DNA of 57,517 nucleotides from Terriglobia bacterium (GTDB taxonomy: Bacteria > Acidobacteriota > Thermoanaerobaculia > Thermoanaerobaculales > Thermoanaerobaculaceae). The DNA lies in assembly GCA_020073245.1 (NCBI GenBank), contig JAIQFQ010000019.1, positions 1 to 57,517 of the forward strand, in the 5' to 3' direction. The translations under genes were made by a program, and so were the position numbers. Below the pieces are notes generated by a model that saw only the letters and a list, made by a program, of their open reading frames with translations, made no database searches and was not told the DNA's origin. Below are positions 26,211 through 35,387 of this stretch, piece by piece; within the stretch, counting starts at the first letter, position 1, and every line of letters begins with the position of its first letter.

Positions 26211-26803
26211 GTCGTCCTCGAGGGCCTACGACCGGCGGTAGACCTCGTGCGCCCGGTGGGTTGCGTTGCCCGTCACTCGACGGAGTGGGCTTCGGAACGT
26301 AGGGCTCAGGGCCAGGAAGTCAGTTCTCACCGGGTCTGAGTGTAGGGGTGGTGAAGGTGATGTCAAGGCCGCACATAGAGGTTACAGGGCGACATACGGG
26401 GGGTCGTCGCTGGCTCCCGGAGAGGTTGCTAGCCGATCGTCATCCTCAGAGAGGGAATGGGAGCAGCGCGCTCGCACGGGCCGACAGCAGCGTACGGCCC
26501 GGCCCCACGCCACGCACCGAGGCTCCAAGCTTGCGGCCCGCGTCGTGCCGCCCCCCCGCGGGCCCCGATAGAGCCCTCCAGGGCTGGCTGGGACGGGCCT
26601 CGTTCCAGCGCCGCGCTGGCAGCGAGCGCCCATGCCCGGGGAGGGGGAATATCGCAGGCGGCGGCGGTCTTGCAGCCCTGGAATGCGCCCCGCCGACCGC
26701 CGGTTGTGATGCGTGTTCTGGAGAACGATACCAGGGCGACACGCACTGGTGCTCCCACGCTTCCCCTGGCGGGATCAGCCGTGGAGGGCGTGGAGGAGTA
26801 GAG
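26211..26803. other. 593-base leader region before the RND efflux operon
   Basis: No domain-bearing reading frame was found; the frames on both strands are short and look like GC-driven shadows. A perfect 8-bp stem (GGCCCGCG at 26535-26542 with CGCGGGCC at 26557-26564) and a small hairpin CCAGCG-CCG-CGCTGG (26605-26619) are the only visible structures. No TetR or MarR gene is present, although RND operons often have one divergently placed. Confidence 0.5.
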
Positions 26804-27961
26804 ATGCAGATGTGGATCCGACCGGTTGTCGGCAGCGCGCTTGCGGGCGCTCTTGTGCTCGGATGCGGGGCCAAGACCCCGCCTCCTCCGCCCGCGATCG
26901 AGGTCACCGTGGCTCCCGTGCTGCAACGCGACATCAGGGAGTGGGACGAGCTCACCGGCAGGCTCGAAGCGGTGGACTCCGTGGAGGTCCGCCCGCGCGT
27001 TTCCGGGGCCATCACCCGCGTGTCGTTCGCGGAGGGGAAGGAAGTCCCAAAGGGCGAGGTCCTGTTCGAGATCGACTCGCGACCCTACGAGGCGGACCTG
27101 GCGCGAGCCGAGGCCGAGCTGGCTCGGGCCCGAACCGTTGCGGAGCTGGCGGCGCGCGAGCTGGAGCGCGCGAAGCGGCTTGTCGATGTCCAGGCAATCT
27201 CTCGCGAGGAGTTTGACAGCCGGACGAGCGCCCTGGCTCAGGGCGAGGCGTCCGTTCGCGCGGCGGAGGCGGCGGTGGCGGCCGCGCGGCTCAACCTGGA
27301 GTGGTGTGTGGTTCGCTCGCCGATCGCCGGACGCGTAGGGCGCGCCGAGGTCACATTGGGGAACCTCGTCCAGGCCGGGCCTCCCGTCGGCACCCTGCTC
27401 ACGACCGTCGTCTCGCTCGACCCGATCTACGTCTCCTTCGAGAGCGACGAGCAGACCTACCTCAAGTACGGCGCGCTCTCCCACGGCGGCACCGGATCCG
27501 GCGGCGGGAGGGACCCGATCTTCCTCGGGCTCTCGAGCGAGAGCGGATATCCGCACGAGGGCTTCGTCAACTTCGTGGATAACCAGCTGAACCCGCGGAC
27601 CGGGACGATACGGGTGCGCGCCGTGGTCTCCAACAGCGCGCGTTTGTTCACGCCGGGCCTGTTCGCGCGGGTCAAGCTCGTCGGCAGCGCGCCCTACCGC
27701 GCCACGCTCATCCCCGATCGCGCCGTCGGGACAGACCAGGACAAGCGTTTCGTGCTCGTCCTCAAGGAGGACGGCACGTTGGACTACCGCCCTGTCGAGC
27801 TCGGCCGCCTCGTTGACGGGCTGCGCGTCGTCAAGGCCGGCCTTCAGCCGGGCGAGCGGATCGTGGTCGAGGGGATGCAGCACGTGCGGCCGGGGATGAA
27901 GGTCGTCGCTAAGGAGGCGCCGCCTGACGCCCGCCCGGCGGCAGCCGCCGCCGCCCGCTGA
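26804..27961 (+). CDS. RND efflux periplasmic adaptor (membrane fusion lipoprotein)
   Basis: About 385 residues. An N-terminal lipoprotein signal (ALVLGCGAKT) anchors a periplasmic adaptor. Lipoyl halves flank a coiled-coil hairpin: VEVRPRVSGAITRVSFAEGK before it, WCVVRSPIAGRVGRAEVTLG after it, and helices rich in Ala/Glu/Arg between. The C-terminal beta barrel includes NFVDNQLNPRTGTIRVRAVV and LLPDRAV-type residues, as in AcrA/MexA. It links the inner-membrane pump to the outer-membrane channel. The ATG at 26804 follows GGAGGAG by a few bases; the longer frame from 26348 has no support. It is the first gene of the three-gene pump operon. Confidence 0.93.
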   Translation: MQMWIRPVVGSALAGALVLGCGAKTPPPPPAIEVTVAPVLQRDIREWDELTGRLEAVDSVEVRPRVSGAITRVSFAEGKEVPKGEVLFEIDSRPYEADLARAEAELARARTVAELAARELERAKRLVDVQAISREEFDSRTSALAQGEASVRAAEAAVAAARLNLEWCVVRSPIAGRVGRAEVTLGNLVQAGPPVGTLLTTVVSLDPIYVSFESDEQTYLKYGALSHGGTGSGGGRDPIFLGLSSESGYPHEGFVNFVDNQLNPRTGTIRVRAVVSNSARLFTPGLFARVKLVGSAPYRATLIPDRAVGTDQDKRFVLVLKEDGTLDYRPVELGRLVDGLRVVKAGLQPGERIVVEGMQHVRPGMKVVAKEAPPDARPAAAAAAR

Positions 27962-27988
27962 CAGGCGGCGCACGGTGGGAGCCTGAAC

Positions 27989-30900
27989 ATGCAATTCTCG
28001 CGATTCTTCATCGACCGTCCGATCTTCGCGGGCGTCCTCTCCATCGTCGTGCTCCTGGGCGGCACGATCGCGATGTTCGTGCTTCCGGTGAGCGAGTACC
28101 CGGAGGTCGTGCCACCTTCCATCGTCGTCCGGGCGATCTACCCGGGCGCGAACCCCCGCGCGCTCGCCGAGACGGTGGCCGCGCCCCTCGAGGAGCAGAT
28201 CAACGGCGTCGAGAACATGCTCTACATGTCGTCGCAGGGGACGCCGGACGGCGTGCTCACCCTGACGGTGACGTTCCGCATCGGTACCAACGTGGACCTC
28301 GCGCAGGTGCAGGTGCAGAACCGCGTCAGCCAGGCCCTGCCGCGGCTGCCCGACGAGGTTCGCCAGCTCGGCGTGACCACCGTGAAGAGCTCGCCCGATC
28401 TGACGATGGTCGTGCACCTCTTCTCCCCCGACAACCGATATGACGCGACGTACCTGCGGAACTACGCGGTGCTCCAGGTCAAGGACGAGCTCGCGCGCAT
28501 CCGCGGCGTCGGCCAAGTGCTGATCTTTGGCGCGGGCGATTACGCCATGCGCGTCTGGCTCGACCCGCAGAAGGTCGCGGCGCGCGGGCTCTCGGCCGGG
28601 GACGTGGTGCGCGCGATCCGCGAGCAGAACGTCCAGGTGGCGGCCGGCGTTGTCGGAGCGCCGCCGATGACGTCGAAAACCGACTACCAGCTGACCATCA
28701 ACGCACGCGGGCGGCTCGTAAACGAGCAGGAGTTCGGCGACATCGTCGTCAAGACGGGCACCGCCGGCGAGCTGGCGCGTCTGAAGGACGTCGCCCGCAT
28801 CGAGCTCGCGGCTGGAGACTACGCGCTGCGCTCGCTGCTCAACAACAAGGACGCCGTGGCCATCCCGATCTTCCAGGCGCCGGACTCCAACGCGCTGCGT
28901 CTATCCACCGACGTCCGGAAGACGATGGCAGAGCTCAAGACGCGCTTTCCCCAGGGCGTCGACTACACCATCGTGTACGACCCCACGCAGTTCGTGAGGG
29001 AGTCGATCCAGGAGGTCGTGAAGACCCTCTTCGAGGCGATCCTGCTGGTCGTCGTCGTGGTGGTCCTGTTCCTGCAGACATGGCGCGCCTCGATCATCCC
29101 GCTGATCGCCGTCCCGGTGTCGATCGTGGGCACGTTCGCGATCATGCTGGCTTTCGGGTTCTCGATCAACACGCTCTCGCTGTTCGGCCTCGTGCTGGCG
29201 ATCGGGATCGTTGTGGACGACTCGATCGTGGTCGTGGAGAACATCGAGCGGCACATCCAGGACGGACTCGCGCCGCGCGAGGCCGCGGTGAAGGCCATGG
29301 AGGAGGTGAGCGGGCCGATCATCGCGATCGCACTGGTGCTCTGCGCCGTGTTTGTCCCGATCGCATTCATCAGCGGCCTCACTGGTCAGTTCTACCGCCA
29401 GTTCGCGCTGACCATCGCCTTCTCAACGCTGATCTCGGCGTTCAACTCGCTCACCCTTTCGCCGGCGCTCGGTGCCATCCTCCTCCGCGCCCACGACGCA
29501 CAGCCCGACCGGCTGACGCGAATCATCAACGCCCTCTTCGGCTGGGTCTTCAGGCCGTTCAACCGGTTCTTCCGGAGGGCCTCGCAGAGGTACGGCCACG
29601 ACGTCGGGACCCTCATCCGCAGGAAGGGCGTGACGCTGGCGGTCTACGGCGTCATGATCGTGATGTCGTTCGTGATGTTCCTTCAGGTACCGATCGGTTT
29701 CGTGCCGACCCAGGACAAGCAGTATCTGGTCGCCTTCGCACAGCTGCCGGAAGCGGCGTCGCTCGACCGGACCGAGGCGATCACGAGGGAGATGGCGACG
29801 ATCGGCCGCGAGACGCCCGGCGTGCGGAACGCGGTGCAGTTTCCCGGTCTCTCGATCAACGGTTTCGTCAACAGCCCGAACGCCGCCATCATCTTCTTCG
29901 GTCTCGACGACTTTGACAAGCGGCGGTCGCGTGAGCTCTACGGCCCCGCGATCGCCGGCACGCTGAACCGGAAGTTTTCGGCCATCGAGGGCGCCTTCGT
30001 CGCCGTGTTCCCCCCGCCGCCGGTGCAGGGGCTCGGCACGGTCGGCGGCTTCAAGCTCGAGCTCGAGGACCGGGCTGGACTCGGCGAGCGCGAGCTCTCT
30101 CTCGCCACCCAGGCGATGCTCGGCCAGATCTACCGGACGCCGCAGCTCGCCGGCGCGTTCTCGGGGTTCCAGATCAACGTTCCTCAGCTCCTGGCCGACG
30201 TCGACCGCGAGAAGGCGAAGCGGCTGGGGGTGAGCCTCACCGACCTCTTCGAGACGATGCAGGTCTACCTCGGCTCGGCGTATGTCAACGACTTCTCCCG
30301 GTTCGGCCGCACGTACCGGGTGGTCGCCCAGGCGGACGCGCCGTTCCGCGCCACCGCGGACAACATCGCGCAGCTCAAGGTGCGCAACGCCGCCGGCGAA
30401 ATGGTGCCGCTGGGGTCGCTCCTGACGGTTAGGCAGAGCTTCGGGCCGGACCGGGCGCTTCACTACAACTCATACCCCGCAGCCGACATCAGCGGGGCCC
30501 CGTCCCCAGGCGTCAGCTCCGGCCAGGCGATCGCACTGGTCGAGAAGATGGCCAAGGAGACGCTCCCGAACGGGATCGGCTACGAGTGGACGGAGCTCAC
30601 GTATCAGCAGATCCAGGCCGGCAACACCGCGATCTTCGTGTTTCCGCTCTGCGTGCTGCTGGCGTTCCTCGTGCTGGCTGCACAGTACGAGAGCTGGTCG
30701 CTCCCCCTCGCCGTGATCCTGATCGTGCCGATGTGCCAGCTCTCCGCAATCACAGGAGTCTGGCTGACGCGGGGCGACAACAACGTCTTCACCCAGATCG
30801 GCCTGGTCGTGCTCGTCGGCCTCGCCTGCAAGAACGCGATCCTCATCGTTGAGTTCGCGCGAGAGCTGCAACGCACTGGCCGGCCGCCGGTCGAGGCGGC

Positions 30901-31177
30901 CCTCGAGGCTTCCCGGATCCGGCTTCGGCCGATTCTCATGACCTCGATGGCGTTCATCATGGGTGTCGTGCCGCTTGTCCTGTCGAGAGGCGCCGGCGCC
31001 GAGATGCGGCACGCCATGGGCGTTGCCGTGTTCGCTGGCATGCTCGGCGTGACGTTCTTCGGCCTGGTGCTGACTCCGGTGTTCTTTGTCGTTCTGCAGA
31101 CTCTCATCGAACGGCGGGCGGGGTCGGCTCCCGAACGTGGCGCTGCGCCGGCTGCCGGAGGGGGACCGCATGCGTGA
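27989..31177 (+). CDS. RND hydrophobe/amphiphile efflux permease (HAE1, AcrB/MexB type)
   Basis: 1062 residues, full length for the family. N-terminus MQFSRFFIDRPIFAGVLSIV is typical. Twelve transmembrane helices surround two large periplasmic porter domains. The proton-relay aspartate pair lies in IVVDDSIVVVENIERH (helix 4), and the helix-10 lysine in VGLACKNAILIVEFARELQ. The pump takes up lipophilic compounds from the periplasm and inner leaflet and exports them by proton antiport. It follows the adaptor by 27 bases (GGGAG eight bases before the ATG) and overlaps the channel gene by 8 bases. Substrates cannot be read from the sequence. Confidence 0.96.
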   Translation: MQFSRFFIDRPIFAGVLSIVVLLGGTIAMFVLPVSEYPEVVPPSIVVRAIYPGANPRALAETVAAPLEEQINGVENMLYMSSQGTPDGVLTLTVTFRIGTNVDLAQVQVQNRVSQALPRLPDEVRQLGVTTVKSSPDLTMVVHLFSPDNRYDATYLRNYAVLQVKDELARIRGVGQVLIFGAGDYAMRVWLDPQKVAARGLSAGDVVRAIREQNVQVAAGVVGAPPMTSKTDYQLTINARGRLVNEQEFGDIVVKTGTAGELARLKDVARIELAAGDYALRSLLNNKDAVAIPIFQAPDSNALRLSTDVRKTMAELKTRFPQGVDYTIVYDPTQFVRESIQEVVKTLFEAILLVVVVVVLFLQTWRASIIPLIAVPVSIVGTFAIMLAFGFSINTLSLFGLVLAIGIVVDDSIVVVENIERHIQDGLAPREAAVKAMEEVSGPIIAIALVLCAVFVPIAFISGLTGQFYRQFALTIAFSTLISAFNSLTLSPALGAILLRAHDAQPDRLTRIINALFGWVFRPFNRFFRRASQRYGHDVGTLIRRKGVTLAVYGVMIVMSFVMFLQVPIGFVPTQDKQYLVAFAQLPEAASLDRTEAITREMATIGRETPGVRNAVQFPGLSINGFVNSPNAAIIFFGLDDFDKRRSRELYGPAIAGTLNRKFSAIEGAFVAVFPPPPVQGLGTVGGFKLELEDRAGLGERELSLATQAMLGQIYRTPQLAGAFSGFQINVPQLLADVDREKAKRLGVSLTDLFETMQVYLGSAYVNDFSRFGRTYRVVAQADAPFRATADNIAQLKVRNAAGEMVPLGSLLTVRQSFGPDRALHYNSYPAADISGAPSPGVSSGQAIALVEKMAKETLPNGIGYEWTELTYQQIQAGNTAIFVFPLCVLLAFLVLAAQYESWSLPLAVILIVPMCQLSAITGVWLTRGDNNVFTQIGLVVLVGLACKNAILIVEFARELQRTGRPPVEAALEASRIRLRPILMTSMAFIMGVVPLVLSRGAGAEMRHAMGVAVFAGMLGVTFFGLVLTPVFFVVLQTLIERRAGSAPERGAAPAAGGGPHA

Positions 31178-32612
31178 CACCGCGACATACCTCGTGATCA
31201 CGGTTTGCTGCTGGTTTGCCGCGGTGCCGGCTCCGGGGCAGGGAAACGAAGCGAGGGGAACTCGGACCGGTGACAACCGTGAGGCCGCCTTGACCTCTGC
31301 ACCTGCTCCATCTCGTGGGCGAGCGACTGCGAGCCTCGACTTCTGGCGCGGGCTCGGCGACGCGAAGCTCGCCGGCCTCATGGACGAGATGCTGCGCGCC
31401 AACCTCGACGTGCGCGCCGCGGAGGCGCGCCTGGAGGAGGCCCGGGCCTCGCGGCGTGAGGCGGCGCTCGAGCTCGCACCGACCGGCGAGGTGAGCGGCT
31501 CCTACACGCGGCAACGCCTCTCTCCCGCGTCGTTCCCGAACGGCAGCGGGTCCTTTCCCGACCAGAACATCTGGGACGTTGGGTTCGACGCCTCGTGGGA
31601 GTTTGACCTTTTCGGCCGCCTGCGGCGCGGCCTCGAGGCCCAGGAGGCGACCGTGGCGGCGAACGTTGCCGGTCTGGAGGACGTCCAGGTGTCGCTTGCC
31701 GCGGAGCTCGCCAGGGCGTACTTCGAGCTCCGAGGCGCACAGGATCAGCTGGCCGTGGCCCGGCACAACACCGAGAATCAGCAACGCACGCTTGACCTGA
31801 CGCGCCAGAGGCTCGACGCGGGTCGGGGGACCGCGTTCGACACCGACCGCGCCGTGGCGCAGCTCAGCTTCACGCAGGCGTCGATCCCGACGCTCGAGGC
31901 TCGCGTCGCCGCAGCCCAGTACCGGATCGGCGTCCTGGTCGGTCGACCGCCGCTCTCGGTCGTGGAGGAGCTGAAGGAGCCGGCCCCGATGCCGGCCACG
32001 CCCGCCATCCCTGCCGCCGGCTCGACCGAGGAGCTGATCGGGAGGCGACCGGACGTCACGGCGGCCGAGGACCTGCTGAGAGCGCAGACCGCACTCCTCG
32101 GCGCGGCCAAGGCGGAGCTGCGCCCACGCGTCAGCGTCGGGGCGAGCGCCGGGTACACGGCGACCGCGCTCGACGCGCTCGGCGAGCGGGGAACGTTCCG
32201 CTATTTCGTGGGGCCGACGATCTCCTGGCCGGTCATCGGGCTCGGCCGGGTGAAGGCGGGTGTCGCGGCCGCCCGGGCCCGCGAGGCGGAAGTCAGGGCA
32301 GGGTACGAGCAAACCGTGTTGCGGGCGCGGGAGGAGGTCGAGGCGGCCCTCGCCCGTTACAGCGCGGCCCGAACCCGCGTCGAGAGGATCGGGGATGCGG
32401 CCACGTCCAGCAAACGTGCCGCCGACCTGGCGCTCCTGCGGTTCTCAGACGGCCTCGGCGACCTCCTCGACGTGCTCGATGCCGAGCGCACCCAGCTCGA
32501 GGCCGAGAACCAGCTCGCCCTGGCGCGGACCGAGGCCGCCACGACCTGCGCAGCGCTGTACAAGGCGCTCGGTGGCGCCTGGCCGGCCCCCCAGGGCGGC
32601 GCCGGGCAGTAG
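31170..32612 (+). CDS. Outer-membrane efflux channel (TolC/NodT-like)
   Basis: About 480 residues. An N-terminal export signal, then two outer-membrane-efflux-protein repeats. Segments such as LDFWRGLGDAKLAGLMDEML, ANLDVRAAEARLEEARA and AAQYRIGVLVGRPP are typical of NodT-type channels. It forms the trimeric exit duct for the RND pump. The ATG at 31170 is inside the end of the pump gene (8-base overlap) with GGAGGGG about six bases upstream, so translation is coupled. The frame ends at 32612. The two Cys near residue 13 do not form a clear lipobox. Confidence 0.93.
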   Translation: MRDTATYLVITVCCWFAAVPAPGQGNEARGTRTGDNREAALTSAPAPSRGRATASLDFWRGLGDAKLAGLMDEMLRANLDVRAAEARLEEARASRREAALELAPTGEVSGSYTRQRLSPASFPNGSGSFPDQNIWDVGFDASWEFDLFGRLRRGLEAQEATVAANVAGLEDVQVSLAAELARAYFELRGAQDQLAVARHNTENQQRTLDLTRQRLDAGRGTAFDTDRAVAQLSFTQASIPTLEARVAAAQYRIGVLVGRPPLSVVEELKEPAPMPATPAIPAAGSTEELIGRRPDVTAAEDLLRAQTALLGAAKAELRPRVSVGASAGYTATALDALGERGTFRYFVGPTISWPVIGLGRVKAGVAAARAREAEVRAGYEQTVLRAREEVEAALARYSAARTRVERIGDAATSSKRAADLALLRFSDGLGDLLDVLDAERTQLEAENQLALARTEAATTCAALYKALGGAWPAPQGGAGQ

Positions 32613-32641
32613 CCGTGGAGCGCCCCGGCGACGAGGGGCCT

Positions 32642-32670
32642 CGCGGCGTCGCCGAGGGTTTCGCGGCGCC
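32642..32670 (+). repeat. 29-base GC-rich repeat, copy 1
   Basis: CGCGGCGTCGCCGAGGGT, then TTC, then GCGGCGCC. The copy at 47015-47043 differs only at two of the three middle bases. Both are just outside genes. Confidence 0.4.
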
Positions 32671-32878
32671 ACCCCTCGCACTCGCAGAGGATGTCGTCGA
32701 AGAACGTGACCGTGCTCCAGCCCTCGCAAGCGTCGATATGTGTCTCGATCCTGTCCATAAGACAGCGGTCGTGGGAGTCGGCGGCCAGTCGCTGAGTGAG
32801 CGGCCCGGAACTGCCGTGACGCGAGCTGGGCGACCGCGGCAATCCCACACCGATCCGCCCGCCCGAAGCAGCCACCTG

Positions 32879-32891
32879 CGTACCTGGCACC
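32879..32891 (+). repeat. CGTACCTGGCACC motif
   Basis: Short motif identical over 12 bases to the right half of the palindromic element at 35367-35386 and close to the right arm at 24222-24233. It is intergenic in all three places. Confidence 0.4.
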
Positions 32892-33037
32892 AAACCCGCG
32901 GACAGACAGGGAATCGGCCTCATGGACCTACCGAATGAACGGCGTTGACTGACGGGTCGGAGGCCTCTTTGCCGGATTCCGTATTCGGAAACGCAATCCG
33001 GGTCGCGTCCTGCGGCGGGAATCGGTAGAATGCGATC

Positions 33038-35290
33038 ATGTCGCTGCAACCCGGAACCCGTCTCGGCCCGTACGAGGTTGTCGCCCTCCTGGGTGCGGGC
33101 GGAATGGGCGAGGTGTACCGCGCGCGCGACACGCGGCTCGGACGCGAGGTGGCGATCAAAGCCCTGCCCGAAGCGTTCGCGAAGCATCCTGAACGGCTGG
33201 CGCGGTTCGAGGGCGAGGCGCGATTGCTCGCGTCGCTCAACCACCCGAACGTCGCCAGCATCTTCGGGCTCGAGGAGTCCGCGGGCACGCCGTATCTCGT
33301 GCTCGAACTGGTCGAGGGTGAAACGCTGGCGGCGAGGCTCGCGCGCGGCCCGCTGTCGGAGCGCGAGGCGCTCGAGCTGGGCGGACAGGTTGCCGCGGCG
33401 GTCGAGGCGGCGCACGACCGCGGTGTGATCCACCGCGACCTGAAGCCGGCCAACGTCATGATCACCCCCACGGGGAGCGCCAAGGTGCTGGACTTCGGGC
33501 TCGCGAAGCTGGTTGCGCCGGGGAGCGGCGTGGAGGCCGCCAGGGCGCGCACCGTAGTCGAGGCGACCGAAGCGGGCGTCATCCTCGGCACCGCGGCCTA
33601 CATGAGCCCCGAGCAGGCGCGTGGCAGGCCGGTGGACCGGCGAAGCGACGTGTGGTCGTTCGGCTGCGTGCTGTTCGAGTGCCTGGCCGGACGTCCGGCG
33701 TTTGACGGCGAGACAGTCTCGGACCTGATCGCGCGGATCCTCAATCGCGAGCCCGACTGGACGGCGCTACCCGCGGGTACGTCGCCCCGCGTGCGCGAGA
33801 TCCTCAAGCGCTGCCTGCGCAAGGACGCCGCCGAGCGCCCGCGGGACATCCGCGACGTTCGCCTCGAGCTCGTCGAGGCGGCGGCAGGCCGCTTGAAGAG
33901 CAGCGAGCCGGCGCAGCCGTCGGTGGCGGTGCTCCCGTTCATCAGCCTGAGCGCCGATCCCGAAAATGACTACTTCGCCGACGGCATCACCGAGGACGTG
34001 ATCGCACACCTTGCCAAGGTCCGCTCGCTCAAGGTCATTTCGCGCAACTCGGTGATGGTGTTCAAGAAGCGGGAGAAGGCCTTGCGAGAGATCGGTGCCG
34101 CGCTCGGCGTCGGCACGATCGTCGACGGCAGCGTGCGCCGGGCCGGGAATCGCGTCCGCATCGTCGCGAAGCTGATCGACGCTGCGACCGACGAACACCT
34201 CTGGGTCGAGACCTACGATCGCGATCTGACGGACATCTTCACGATCCAGACGGACGTGGCGCTGAAGATCGCCAACGCGCTCCAGGCCGAGCTGTCGACC
34301 AGCGAGCGGGCGCGGATCGGGCGGCCCCCGACGGCCGATCTCGAGGCGTATCAGCTCTATCTCCAGGGGCGACAGTGTTTCATGAGATTCACCCCTGATG
34401 GGTACCGCCAGAGCATTGCTTTGTACGAGCAGGCGATCGCGAAGGATCCGAAGTTCGCGTTGGCGCATACCGCGTTGGCGTACACCTACGCTCACTTTGG
34501 CATCGAGGGGGTCGTCGGGTGGGAGCCCGAGCTGGTCTACCGCCGGGCCGAGGAAGCGGTCGCCAGGGCCCTAGCGATCGACGACGGACTCGGTGACGCG
34601 CACGGCATCGCGGGACTGCTTCGCTTCGTCCGCGAGTTCGACTGGGCCGGCGCCGAGAAGGAACTCCGGCTCGCCTTGGATCTCAGCCCGGGCAGCGCCG
34701 ACGTTCACGACCACTACGGCTGGCTGTGCTCGGCGCTCGGCCGCCGCGACGAGGCGCTGGCCGCCGTGCGGCGCGCCCGCGAGCTGGACCCGCTCGCCCA
34801 TCGCTCCGACGTCGCCTCCGAGCTGATGCGCGCGGGCCGCTACGAGGATGCGCTCCTGGAGGCCACGCGCGTCGTCGAGCTCGATCCCGGAATCACCCGG
34901 GGGCACTCCCTCCTTGGCTGGGCCCACCTCAAACTGGGACACGTCGCCGAGGGTCTGGCGGCGCTCGAGCGTGCGGCCGCGCTCTCGCCCGACGTCACTC
35001 TGTTCCGTGCCCAGCTCGGCCAGGCGTACGCGATGGTGGGCGAGACCGGGAAAGCCCGCGCCGTGCTGGGCGATCTCCAACGCCTGGCAGGCGAGCAGTA
35101 CGTCTCCCCGTATCACTTCGCGTACGTGTACACCGGACTCGGCGAGTACGAAGCCGCCATCGATTGGCTCGAGCGCGCCTTCGAGCAGCGCGCCGGCTCC
35201 CTGTATGGCGTCAAGGGCTCGTTCCTCTTCACCGACCTGAGGGAGCACCCCCGCTTCGTCGCGCTGATGCGTAAGATGAATCTCGCCTGA
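33038..35290 (+). CDS. Ser/Thr protein kinase with TolB-like and TPR domains
   Basis: 750 residues without a visible transmembrane helix. A complete kinase occupies about residues 10-275: P-loop LGAGGMGEVYRA, Lys41 in VAIKAL, VIHRDLKPANVMI, LDFGLAK and YMSPEQARG. Residues 290-420 resemble the TolB N-terminal/FlgO-like domain found in adenylate-cyclase-like proteins (SVAVLPFISLSADPENDYFA, DGITEDVIAHLAKV). TPRs fill 440-740. This architecture is common in Acidobacteriota kinases; the TPRs likely bind partner proteins. A TAGAAT box (33026-33031) ends six bases before the ATG and no ribosome binding site is visible, so the mRNA may be leaderless. Confidence 0.93.
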   Translation: MSLQPGTRLGPYEVVALLGAGGMGEVYRARDTRLGREVAIKALPEAFAKHPERLARFEGEARLLASLNHPNVASIFGLEESAGTPYLVLELVEGETLAARLARGPLSEREALELGGQVAAAVEAAHDRGVIHRDLKPANVMITPTGSAKVLDFGLAKLVAPGSGVEAARARTVVEATEAGVILGTAAYMSPEQARGRPVDRRSDVWSFGCVLFECLAGRPAFDGETVSDLIARILNREPDWTALPAGTSPRVREILKRCLRKDAAERPRDIRDVRLELVEAAAGRLKSSEPAQPSVAVLPFISLSADPENDYFADGITEDVIAHLAKVRSLKVISRNSVMVFKKREKALREIGAALGVGTIVDGSVRRAGNRVRIVAKLIDAATDEHLWVETYDRDLTDIFTIQTDVALKIANALQAELSTSERARIGRPPTADLEAYQLYLQGRQCFMRFTPDGYRQSIALYEQAIAKDPKFALAHTALAYTYAHFGIEGVVGWEPELVYRRAEEAVARALAIDDGLGDAHGIAGLLRFVREFDWAGAEKELRLALDLSPGSADVHDHYGWLCSALGRRDEALAAVRRARELDPLAHRSDVASELMRAGRYEDALLEATRVVELDPGITRGHSLLGWAHLKLGHVAEGLAALERAAALSPDVTLFRAQLGQAYAMVGETGKARAVLGDLQRLAGEQYVSPYHFAYVYTGLGEYEAAIDWLERAFEQRAGSLYGVKGSFLFTDLREHPRFVALMRKMNLA

Positions 35291-35366
35291 GCCCCGCCCA
35301 GGCCGCGTGGCGCCAATGAGTGCCAGCCACGCATCGGGCAGAGTTCAAGAATCGCGGTGGCGTTGA

Positions 35367-35386
35367 CCAGGTACGTACCTGGCACC
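35367..35386 (+). repeat. Palindromic element CCAGGTACGTACCTGG plus CACC
   Basis: A perfect 16-base palindrome at 35367-35382 followed by CACC, between the kinase gene and the convergent methyltransferase. Its right half matches copies near 24222 and 32879. It could act as a terminator-like hairpin or be a mobile repeat remnant. Confidence 0.5.
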
Positions 35387-35387
35387 C

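Larger units (their letters stand above)
32613..33037. other. Intergenic region with short repeats
   Basis: No supported gene. It holds a 29-base segment (32642-32670) that recurs with two mismatches at 47015-47043, and CGTACCTGGCACC at 32879-32891, a motif seen near 24222 and 35374. A minus-strand frame (MDRIETHIDACEGW start) is open here but runs into the end of the channel gene and matches nothing recognisable. Confidence 0.5.

Noticed and set aside
26429..28516. Open frame of 695 codons on the minus strand
   Set aside because: Antisense to the RND adaptor and pump start, with an acidic/His-rich composition typical of a complementary-strand shadow.
34944..34970. Match to the 47,015 repeat within the kinase gene
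   Set aside because: It encodes a normal TPR helix (HVAEGLAALERA), so the 22-base identity is probably codon-driven coincidence.
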